A stretch of DNA of 64,000 bases, from positions 1,178,001 to 1,242,000 of the forward strand of contig OY723316.1 in assembly GCA_963210315.1 (NCBI GenBank), in the 5' to 3' direction. The stretch comes from Rhynchopus euleeides. Taxonomy: Eukaryota; Euglenozoa; Diplonemea; Diplonemida; Diplonemidae. The number at the start of each line of letters is the position of its first letter. Position 1 is the stretch's first letter. Both the position numbers and the translations under genes were made by a program. The notes below the pieces were generated by a model, which was not told the DNA's origin, made no database searches, and was given only the letters and a program-made list of their open reading frames with translations. Shown in pieces: positions 9,054-21,000 of this stretch.

Positions 9054-12000
9054 ATGATTATGTCGCGCCTGCGACAGCGACCACAAGGTATCGCTGCAGC
9101 GGGATGCTTGCCGGGTTGGAGACTCCTCTGCTTGGTCTGCATGGCGACGGCAGTCGGCAGTGCCAGCACTGCCACCGAGACTGCCAGTCTGTCGATGACG
9201 TACACACCATCCAGCACGTTGTCTGAGTCGATCACGCTTCCTACATCAACGTCAACAGGTTCAGCATCATTTACCCTACCTACTGCCACCGTCAGTACAT
9301 CGCTCACGCTGCCGACAGTGACATCCACTATGACGCTCTCGCTTTCGCTCTCCTGGTCCATGACGCCGCCGACGGCGAGTGCGACAGATACATACTCACT
9401 GACGTTAACATTATCCCGGTCGTTCACGTTGACAAAGACATGGATGTCGTTTGACAACTACACAGCTTACATTGAGCCGCGGTCCTTTACCGCAGGGCAG
9501 GAGGTGAGAGTGAAGGTCGTGGCACAGCTCCTCGATGCGGAGATCAGAGCCATCAATGCGACAAACCCACTTGCTGCAGAGTTTATTGTCTTCAAACATG
9601 ACGCGAAATACGGCGGTGACTGTGCATTGTACGTCGGCGATATCATACCGAAAGACGAGGCCTTGTTCCGCGAGAGACTGACTGAGGTGGAACGTGCTGA
9701 GCACAATAAAGACAAGCGCAGAAAGCCGATACCGCGTCAGGTGTTCACATCCGATGAGCAGCAGGCAGCCTTGCACGTCTTGAATAGGGGGCACGGCAGT
9801 AGCAATTTCCGCGACTATCCTGACTTCGGCGATGACTCTCCCTTTGTGTCGACATTCTTTTACACGTTTGCTGTTCCACACCACACTCTGGAGTTCGTAG
9901 TGTGCTACACTCGGACGGTCGACAGCCACTGGAACCTTCGCGATGATCAGTACAGTTGGCAACTCCTTCGATTCGAAGCGGGTCAGCTCGGCCCCACGGG
10001 CCCGTCGCAACAGGTGCAGTCGGCGCTGCAAAGCCTGCCGTCTCTTCTCTACTACGACCTGCCCGATCCGACGGCCGGGCAGTATGCTGTCATCCGCTTG
10101 CTGAGTAGCGAGGCGTGGAACTTCACATACGCGAGCTCGATATCCTGCGGCAGCGGTGTCAGCAATGAGTTGCTCGCCTCCTGCTCCCTCGGCGACATGC
10201 TCAAGATTGTGCCCAAGGGGGCGGGCTGCACATCGGAGCGCCTTTACCACGAACGGTTTGTCCCCTACTTTGGCAGTGAATACCTGCAGCCTGGCGGGTC
10301 CCTGTCAGCGACAGGCGGCCCTGCCGTGCGAGAAGCAGCAACAGCCGGCGGAGTGGGGCTTTTCGGGACACGGTTCTCCAATCCGCTGGTCGACAAGTGG
10401 AACTCGTCTGGAGAGTACAGCGGTTTTGGCGCAACCGTGCACAGCGATGGCGCACAGAACCGTGCAGAGTTTGCCCTGAACTCAGGGCTGGACTCAGACA
10501 TGCGCACAGGTCCGCGCTACACATTCACCTCCCATGCATATGTGTACGTCAGGCTGCCAGAGCTCCAGGCCGTCGCTCCCAACACAACCTTTGACAATCT
10601 CTACGACATGTGCTTCTCTTCAAAGCAGCAACGCACTGTGTTTGTGGACCCGGGGAAGAACGACTCGATCGCGCCTTCGGTCCCCTTCTGGCGGAAGCTA
10701 TTCCCGTGCAACCCCTACCACGCAGAGTGCACGCGGGAACACGATACGGCTCACGACCTGGACAGCAAGTCGGGCGCGCAGAACCGCGACAAAATGTTCG
10801 CCGAGTTCAACCCCTCCTTCCGTGTCGAGGAGGACGTCATCGGGTGGACGCTGTACGACCTGACGCCGAAGTCGTGGGGCACCATTGTGTTCGATTCGCA
10901 GGAGGAGGGCCTCCTCAACACGCAGCCCTCAGGGGTGTTCAACGTCACCCGAGCAACCCTGCCGGAGAACAACGGCTGGCAGGGCCTCTCCTTGCCTGCC
11001 GAGGTGCAGGACTACTGGAGCAGCGGGCTGGGTGGTGACATGTTCCGCATTGTATCGGCCGACAAATTCAGCGAACACCTCCACGTCTCGGAGGAGACGC
11101 CGAACATCAACAACAGCGCCGCCAGGCGGTCCTTCGGCACATTCCCCTCGGTCGGCTGTTGGTACACCGGGCTCGATACCCCAACCTACACCGGGCTGGG
11201 CCGACACAACATCAGGGCTGGCACTGGGGACACCACCCCATGGAGGTCGACGCACGGCGGGTTTGCCAACGAAGGTGCCGAGTTCCCCATCGGGAGCACC
11301 GACCTCAGGGGCGACCCGACTGCTGCGCCGCAAGGTGCCACGCCCTCTGGGGACAGCGGTGGCAGCCGCCCAGAAGACCACGACAACAGGATGGCCGTCA
11401 ACACTGCCTACGCCACCCTCTACATCCCGGAGGCGGGCACCCGGTGGCACGTCTGCTATCGGGCCAGCTGCTCTCAGTCCATTGAGAGGGACGCAGCTGT
11501 CACGAAGTGCAAGCGGAACGGCGGGTTCCATGTCCTCCCCTTCCACGGCGCGGTGAACTGGGACCCGGAGGGTGAGGCAGCGTACAGCGGCTTTATGAAG
11601 GATGTGGAGGGGCACGGCGTGTCTGGGAGGTTCCCGCAGAAGAAGTGGTTGCATTTCAACACCAGTGCGCATCCCGAGAGCTTTGCCGCTGCGGTCGCAT
11701 CGGGTGCGATTGCCCCGGGGGACCCGGGCGATCTCCTGAACACATCTGCGGCCTACCGGAACGAGCACCTTGCGAAGCAGCACCCGCCACGCCACCTCTA
11801 TTGGAGCATGAATGACACGCGTGCCAACACCTATGGGCCCATCACCATCACCACGGAGAATGCATCGTACTATGAAGGGGGCATGCTCGACACGCGGAGG
11901 TGGGACCTGGGGGAGCCGTCCATACGGTACGCGGATGACGCGCAGGGATCTGTGCTGCGCCTCGTCAGGAGTGGGGTGCCCTGCGATCATGACGGCGGGC

Positions 12001-15000
12001 TGTTCCCAGCGGAGGCCTATCGGGGGAGGTTTGGGGGGAACTTCTACCACTTCCAGCAGCGTGTTCCTGTCGCTGCGCAGCAGTTGGATGGAGGGGCCCT
12101 GGAATGTAACAATGCTGATGCTGTTAACGACGTCACACAGTGCCTTGGGACGGCGCACGATGCGGCGGTCACGTATGAAGCCCTTTACTACATCACCTTG
12201 CCGCCTCAAGGGAGCTACAGAGTGTGCCACCGCAGCAAAGGCTGGAATTGGGTTGAGGTTCCCTCCGAAAGGCTCAAGGAGTTTTCCTACGAGAAGACCG
12301 GGTTTCTGGGAGATGATGTCAACACAGAGTGGAGCAGGCTGTGGAAGAACGGGACGGGGTACGACTTCTTGAAGGTGGATGGGGATGCGATGGACTCCTT
12401 CTCCGTCGAGTGGAGGGAGAGCCGTGGCGGGATGGAGGCTTTGTTTGTCGTGAAGGACACAGAGGGCAGGGGTGCTGTTGGCAAGAGGGGGCGGTGTGCC
12501 GAGACCCGCGCCAGCTGGTGCGATGCATCGGCAGACGTGCTGCGGCTTATCCCGGAATACCCTGGCGATGCATCGCGCCAGCCGACGTGCGACATCAATC
12601 CTCTCAACCACGACATCCGTCTGACAGACGACCAGCTCTACCTCTCGTGTTCTTCTCTCAGTGCAGAGCCCTGTTCCAGCGATGCTTTCATCAGAAGGTT
12701 CAGCACCGAGGCTCTGCACCCGACGCCGTACGTCAGTTTGATGGCAAATCGATCGCCCTTGAGGTATAAGGGCATTGTTCCGGCAGATTCGAATGTATTC
12801 AACAGTGTCTTTGAAACCGCCGCAGTTCTGGATGTCCCCGCTTTTAGAGACACCACCGGCGCGCATGGGACAAACCGCTACCGGATCTGCTACAAACAGT
12901 TCTGGACGCCGAACTGGGTGATGTTCAACCAAAGTTTGGTCGTGGTGTCCAACATGACGGACTACGAGATCAGCAGCCCGCTGCCGTCGCGGCTGGTGAA
13001 TGACACCAAGGGGCATCTGCTCGCTGGGAAGTATCAGGATTTTGAGTTGAAGCTGAACAGCTTTAAGATCGACGAGGTGGATTCATTCATCGCAAAGCTT
13101 GTCGAGTTCCGCTTCGGGTCTCTCAGCAACGACTGCGTGCAGCGGGCGGCCCACACCGAAGGCGAGCCGATGAGCGCTACGACAGATATCTTCCTGGGGG
13201 GAACGTCGGACGATTTTCTTAACTTCTCCATCACAGTCCCTGCTCACCCAGGGCGGTACATCCTGTGTGTGCAGGTCGTGCGGCAGGGGCGTACCACAGA
13301 GGACTCGATGTCGTGGTACCGTGTCCGGAAATACCCCCACCTCCCGCTGAACGAAGACTACTCTTTCTACGTCCGCGACAACGGCATCCGGTGGTTCGTC
13401 ACTGAGGGGAATGCGCCGACGAACCAAGGGGTTCTCACCGTCAACCTTCTGAAGTGCCAGTCGGTGCACACACCCTTCTCAGCCACAGTGACCCAGCAAC
13501 AGGGCGCCTTCTACTGCGCTCCGAGGTCGGACGGGGGTGTGTTCAACACAGACGACAGCGTGTCGCAGGGGGGCGATTCTGCAAAGATTGTCCCCGTGCA
13601 CCTCCCGTGCGGCAGCGACACCTCCGTGCACGTCGGGGTTGAGTTTGCTAACGTGTCGTTGGGCGCCACCTCCCCAAATGGGTTCCGACTGAACCTCGGT
13701 GCTACCGATGGGCCTGCGGGGGAGGCGGCCTTCATCGTCGCCTTGCCCCAGGTGCCCTTCGACAAGCGCACAACGTATAAGGTGTGTGTGAAGACGCTGT
13801 TCAGCGAGAGCGACATCCTGGGTGCCGGCACCGTGTCCTGGGTGGAGGTGGGGCAGTACTACGGGGGGGTCGGTGGCCCGAAGGCAGGGCAGGTGGTGAG
13901 TACAGGGCTGAATGCTGCAGGTGTGCAGGAGAGCATGTTCCAGACGAAGCAGTCGGCAATCATCCACTGGGAGGTGGCGGCGCAGGTCCGCCCCCTCTCC
14001 ACCCTCGTGACGGGGAATATCTCCAGCGGGGCTGTGGTGCTGGCGGGGTCCAGCAGCACGTTTGTGAGCTCGGCAGCGACGTCGTCCCCCAGCAGGGTGC
14101 CGGGGCATGGGTTCACGCTGACTATGTACCCCCTGTACACACCGTCACCCCCGACGAACGCACCCAGCACGCCAGCCCCGATATCGCCTGCCCCCCCTAC
14201 CCCGACACCGCCGACAACCAGTGCTCCGGCGACACCGCCACCTGTCCCACCGGCAACGCCGGCACCGCCGACACTGTCGCCGGATGAGGCACGTGCCGGG
14301 CGTTACGACCTGTTCAAGCTGGTGCTGGCAAAGGTGCCCAAGACACGCGTGCCTGAGAGTGCGTCGTGGGGCGACGTGGCGGCGGAGTGGATTGACGTGC
14401 CTGGTGCCTCCTGCCTCTCCCCAGGGGCGGAGGGCACCTCCAACGACGACACTGCATGCACTGCGGGCACCACATACGGCAGCTGTCCCTCCCTGGAGGT
14501 CGGTGGCGAGGGCGTTGTGTCCGCCATGCTGCAGTTCCTCCTGCGCCCCGGCAAATACCTCGTGTGCTACAGGCGTGCACACCCTGTGCTGGGGGTGCGT
14601 GACCAGACCTGGATGTGGATACGCAGCTCCAGTGGCGACGACGGGTTGTATGCTCAGCCCTCCTTCCTCGAGATGGATGTCGACACAGCCCTGACCAACG
14701 CCATGGTGTTCGACCTGCGGGCCGCGACAGGGTCGGATGGTGCGGCGATGTCGCTCGCGTCGTGGTGCCAAGGGGGCAACACCTCTGACGGCACTGCTGG
14801 CTACGGTTCGAATGACTGCATCGCCCTGCACGGCAGCACGGGGTACCACGCGGACCTGGTGTCTATTATCGATGGCGACAAGAGCTGCGGCCTGCCAAGC
14901 CTGGCGCCCAATGGCTCTGCTGGGTCGCCCCCTGAGTGGTTCCGCCTGAAGCGGCTGTCGCAGGAGGCGGCGTCTGTCGACCTGCCGCTTGCGGCAGACC

Positions 15001-18000
15001 AGTTCAACCTGCCGCCCGCCGCGTTTCCGAGCCTCACTGCATACAAGCTGTGTGTGTATAAGGCACTGGCACCCTCTGCAAATAAAAAGTCGGATGGGGC
15101 GGCGCTGACATCGTCAGAGTATGTGCTGCGGGCGGGATTGGTGTACCAGCTGTACAACAGGGGTACCGACCGGGCGTCCGGTGGGTTGAGTGGCTTGTGG
15201 ATGCCGTCTGCCATAGCGACACAGCGGCTCATCCGCGTGGAAACACTGCTGGACAACACCCCGGGCAACCCGACGCCTGGTGTCAATATACTCACCAGCA
15301 CGACACATGTCATCGAGTTCAACAAGACTGTGTACAACCGTTACGCGTCCCTACCCAGCCATTCGTTGAAGACGGCATTGCAGATGTACACTATCAACAG
15401 TGGTGTTACGCTGACGTACCGTGTGTCTATCCAAGGCGGCCGTGTTAACCACGCCGTGCAGGTGCAGCAGTGCAGCCTCCCGCAGCCTGACTCGCCCCTC
15501 ACAGCACTGTACTGCGAGACGCTTGCAGCGGAGCCCACAGGAAACGCGTCAGTGAGGGCCTTCTACGTCAGCAATGTGGGGGGGTCGTGCTCGCTGCTGG
15601 ATAGCCCGATCTATGGGTTAGGGCCTTACGCACTGACGCAGAAGTACGATCCGGGGCAGGGAAGCACTGTTGAGTTCACCATCAAATACTCGTCTGGGTG
15701 TGCCACCTCGCCCTGGGGTTGTGGCATCCGCTTCAGCACACGCGACTCTACAGATCTGACGAGCATGCACAGCAGCCCGTATTGGGTGGCAGTGGCACGG
15801 AGGGAACCGGATAAGCTCCTCATCAACGGGCAAGACGTCAGTACGTGGACTTGCAGCCACAACCATGTGTGCCGCCTGCGGTTTGATGCCATGTATCAGG
15901 GTCTACGGGAGTACGCACCCTCCGGTGATGTAGTGGTGCGCAGTGAAATCGGCACGGACTTCGCCATCAACTCCGCTGTCAACGACAGTTCCCTGACATA
16001 CGGTGCCCAGGGGAGTGTCGAGTACCTAGCCCTGCCCCGCCTGCTGGTGGGTGTGGATGCATCGCATGCTGTGCTGCATGTGAAGTACGGCGGCGGCCAC
16101 CAGCTGACGGTGCATGTGGCTGTGACGCGCCGCGACATCCGCTCTGCCATTATCGACACCATCAAGGTGCTCGACACCAGCCGCGTGGGCTCCCAGACCA
16201 CCCCACCTGCACCAGTGTGGTCGAGCGGCAACCTGCAGCACTCATACCTGCTCACAACATGGGACTACATCCTGCGAATCCGTGCCTTCGGTGCAGACGG
16301 CAATCTCATCACCGAGGCTGACGAGACACAGGATTGGGTCATCACCGGAAATGCCCCCGCACGGAACGAGGTTCTTGGGTCTGAGACTGATGCGGCTGCG
16401 CTGGGCCGTCACACCTCCGGGACACTGCCCCCTCTTGTGCAGCAGCCGCTGAGCTACGACGCACACGGGGCGTACGTCCGGTTCCGGATCAAGAATAACT
16501 ACGGCTGCTACCGGGGTAGCGGCTGCCGCTTGTCCTGGAAGATGGAGAAGACAGGCAAGAGCGTCATCACTGTGCATGTCGATGTTGCTGTGCGCGTCAT
16601 CGGGGACCGCGTGCGAGTGACCCCCAACAGCGCCATATATCGCATGGAGGGCATCCAGGTGTCGCTGCAGGCAGGGCAGTACGTCTCTGCCGAAGAATGG
16701 GTGCCCGACGAGTTCCACGAAGGCTCGTTCTTTGCCCTGCTGCAGGGTGCCCCAGGCATTGCCTTCCTTCCCGACACGTCGCAGGCGTCGCGGTGCATCT
16801 TTATGGACCCGTGTGTGCCAGTTTACGAGACCCCGACGTTCCTTCTGCGGACTAACCAGTCATGCACCAACTGCACAGCATCCTTCCACACTACTGCCGG
16901 TGCGGAGTCCCTGGATGTAGCCTTCCCAGACTCGACATTGGCCTTCACCCTGCTGGAGCCCATCATGCGGCTGGAGTGCGGGATTGAAACGCCAAACATC
17001 TCGTTTGCGCAAGACTCACCGCTGTCCACTCCCTTCAACTTCTATGTCCGGGTGGTGTCGCCGATCAACGGCAACCAGCTGATGTCGGACATCGCTGTCG
17101 ACATGGACATCACGACGCTGGACGGCACGGGGTATGCACTGGTGGGATTCTCTGGGTCGACCTACACCTTCACCGTCGAGAACGGCGAAGCGCTTCTCCG
17201 TAACGCCGTCCTGCAGCGCAACAGGACCATTGCTGTGCCCATGCTGATGCGGATGCATGTCGAAGGCCCACGAGGCACAAGCTGCGAGCGACACATTCCC
17301 ATCTTTCTGGGTGACGTCAAGGTGCTTGTCGCGCCTGTCAATGGCAACAACGAGGTGCACCTGAAGACGAGCGATGTGGAGGCAGGTGTCAGCTTCAACT
17401 TCGAGTTCTCCGACGGGGTGCAGCGCTTGCTCCAGATACAAGCCAACAACGAACCACTCGGGTGGGCGGCAGAGGGCGACGTGTTTGCTTCGCCTTCATC
17501 GCCTCTCAGCAGCACGCATGATCCGCGGAATCTATACTCCTTCGGGGAATTTACTTTCACATACGGCTCTGCGCTGGTGAAGTTCACCGTCTCCACCGAC
17601 CAGGCAACTGCAAAAGGCACTTTCACAATGCAGTATGCAGGGCAGGTCGCAAGCCCCGTCCGGCGTGCCATGTTCGAGGTGTGCGGTGGTGTGGAGACAT
17701 GCACCTCTGTGTACGTCTACATCACACCCGACATCATCCCGCCGCTGTCCCTGCAGTGGTATGCACAGCCGTCGCCCCTCAACGGCCTCACCTCGTCCTG
17801 CTCAGCCTCGCCGCAGCGCAATACGTTCCAGGTGGGTGTGGTATTTTCCGTGCCCAATCAGGTCACGACCCTTAAGTATCTCTACTATTCTGAGGCGACG
17901 CGTGTGACTATCTCCTTTCCGCGTGGCGGGGCAGGGGCCAGCACTGCCTTCACCTTGGGCAATGCGACTGAAACCGTGAACGGCATTGCTGTGGTGGAAT

Positions 18001-21000
18001 ACAGCAGTCCGCAGTCGGGCTTCACAGACAACCTCAAGCTGGAGGCGCCGGCAATCGGGTCGTCGGTATCTGTCGGAGTCACATGGGCCAGCACACAGGA
18101 GACGTACAACACGTTCCAGCTGCTGCCTGCCGTGACATATGCAGAGTGTCCCAGGAACGTCGTCCTCAACGCCACGGTGGGGGGGTACAAGATGACGCTG
18201 CCGCTGCACAACACGCAGGGCGAAGGCTGGGCATACGGCAGTGGCATGGCAGTGGCGATGCCTGTTCCCTTCCAGACAGTGGTGCTGACCACGGCAGGGG
18301 AGCGTGCCTGGTCATACCAGGGGCGGGTGCGCATCACGAAGATGCCGTCTCTCTCGGGATGCAACGACGGGGGCAGCCTGGAGCTACACAAGCCGACTGC
18401 ACTGAACCCTAATCGTCTTGAGCGCTCTCTGTCTGGGATGAGCGAGTTATCGAACGGTGTCAGTACAGTGTGGGCATCTTTCAGCGCACCGTGCGAGGCG
18501 TGCACGCTGCGGCTGGATCTTTGCTACACGACTGCAACGTCTGCAGGGGACTGCCTGACGCCGCCACAGGTGCCAACGGCAGCCGACACGGCGCCGATCC
18601 TGTCCAACCGAGTGAAGTTCACGAAGCCATTCTCGGTGGTGTCACCGCAGCCTTCTGGCGCACACGTGACGCACCAACGCCTGCCGGCAGGTACCGGGAC
18701 TGCGGTGGTCGGGAGCGGGAACGTGTCTGTGATCCACGTGGGGAACGTGTTTGCGGTGTCGCTTGAGGCTGTGCAGCACTTCGGAGTGCGGCAGTGGGCC
18801 GCAAAAGTGGACGGGGCGGCTGTCGAGGTGAAGGTAGTGAACGTGTGGCGTGCTGAGGTGGGGGGCAGTGCGGCCCTGCGCTACGGGAACGGCGGCTTCC
18901 TGCGCGAGCTGACGCCTGCAGATGCGGGCGAGGCGTGCGGCGGTGTGCTGCGCGAGACGAACGGCGAGTACAGGGTACACGCCGTGGACCCCACGCTGCT
19001 GTTCGTCTACACACGCCCCTGCAGCCTGTGCGAGGTGTGGGTGCACTACAGGCTCAGCCCCCACGACAGCTGGTCTGCCTTCCCCCTCCGCACCGAGATC
19101 GCACCAGCAGCACGAACGTTCCAGGCCCGTGTTCTGACGTGCGGCGTCTCCTGGTCTCTCGCCCCCAGCACCCCACGGGGCCGCTTCCGGGACCGCCCCT
19201 TCGCTGTGTCCATCTGGAAGCGCGACATGAACGGCTTCCCTGCGTGGGAGGGGGAGGGGCGCCTGCTGTTCTCAGTGGGCGACTCACACGGCAACGGCGG
19301 CGGGGGCGTCATCACGCTCGAGGCGGGAAACGCTGTCGAGGGCACCAGCACCCTCGTGAAGGGCGGTGTGGGCACCATCCTGGTGAAGGCAACACGCGCC
19401 TGCTTCCTCTGCTCTGCCAGCCTCAACAGCCTCACGCAGAGCGTGCATGTCCCCTTCTCTGTCCTCACACACGCCACACACCTTGTGCCTCACGAGGTCG
19501 CTGCACGCCACGAGGGTGGGCGCCCCGTGTGGGACTTCGACCTCTACGCCGCTGATGAGAACGGCGACCGCGACTTCACCGTGAACGCACAGATCATCCC
19601 CAACGCGCCCCTCATCGCTGCCAACGGCAGCTCCACCGACATGGTCAACGGGGCACTCCGCACCACCCTCACCTTCTCAGGGCCTGCCCTCAACGTGCCG
19701 CTCAACACCACGGCGCTGAAGGAGGTGGGCCTCAACGCCGAGGTGAAGGTGTTCCGCCTCCGGCCCCCTTTCTACTCGCTGTCGTGGTCTGTGCCCTTCC
19801 ACAACGTGTCGGCACAGGTGGAGCAGTCGTGCGGCGCACAGAGCGGCACGCTGCAGGAGGGGATGCCCTGCAGCGTGACGGTGCTGAGCAACGGCGACGG
19901 TCGTGGCAGCCTCTCTGCATCGCTGGATGGCACCGAGGTCACAGCATCGGGGTCCTGCCCGTGCGGGAGCCTGAGCCTGACACAGGCAGTCGTGCCTATC
20001 CTGCACGGCAAGGCAAGGTTTGATCTGCTGCTCAAAGGTGTCACCAGTGCTTCTTGCGACTGCGTGATGCGCTTTGAGGTGGCGGGTGCGGTGCAGCTGG
20101 CCCAGCGGCTGAAGGTGCCTATCGAGCGTGTCACCATCGCCCCCCTGCTGGTGCCGGCCAGCAGCGCGCAGGCCGCGGTAGTGACCTACCGCATCATGAG
20201 TCCTGTGACGGGCGACCCAGCCTCACCAAGTGCCTACGCCACTGTCATCAAGAATGCCAACGTCACGCTGCGCATCGGAGGCTACGACCTGACGGGCACG
20301 CGATTCATCGACAAGGCTCTCCCCTTCGTCTCGTGGCTGCAGCTGGTCCCCTCGATCCCAACCTGCTTCAAGCAGGTGCGTGTGGTGCAGGTAGAATCGC
20401 GCTACGAGGTGTTGGGGTCCTTCAAAGAGTCGTGCCGCATCGAGCAGATGACGGTTGCATCGGACTCCGTCAACTTCTACGCTATCGACGTGCGGGCCAC
20501 TGCAAACCCCCGTTACATCGCGGTGAGGGAGGCGGCAGGGCAGGTGCTGCACCTCGTCATCAAAGACTCCGCCAACAGTACCGTGGAGTACTACGCTGAG
20601 ACGCGCGTGCATCTCGCAGTCAACGGGGTGCGCGTCAAGACCTTCATCGCACACCACGGCACCCTCCAGGTTCCGACGGCAGAGGCTGCGGCTGCACGCC
20701 GGAAGGGCGGGCCTGGCAACCCCCCAGGCGATGTCACCGGGCAGTGGTTCTTCGAGCTTGAGGGAGGCAGCGCTGTGTCGGCACCGATCTTCCTGCAGTA
20801 TGTGCCCCTGCCGCAGGGGGCGCAGATCGTGGTCGACGGGGAGCAGGTCCTGGGCAACGCGGTCCGCATCACCGTCACTGTGCTGGACAGCCACGGCAGC
20901 AGGGCCGACGCGCCGATCCCCATGTTTGTGGCTGAGACCGCTGTTCCCTGCCTGGGGTATCCTGCCACCTGCCGGCAGCGCGTTGCCGTCACATCGCTCA

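Noticed and set aside
10929-13016. Minus-strand open frame of 695 codons inside the giant gene
   Set aside because: It is a shadow of the GC-rich plus-strand gene. The plus frame is continuous over 13 kb with signal peptide, modules and tail, and the minus product has no domain logic.
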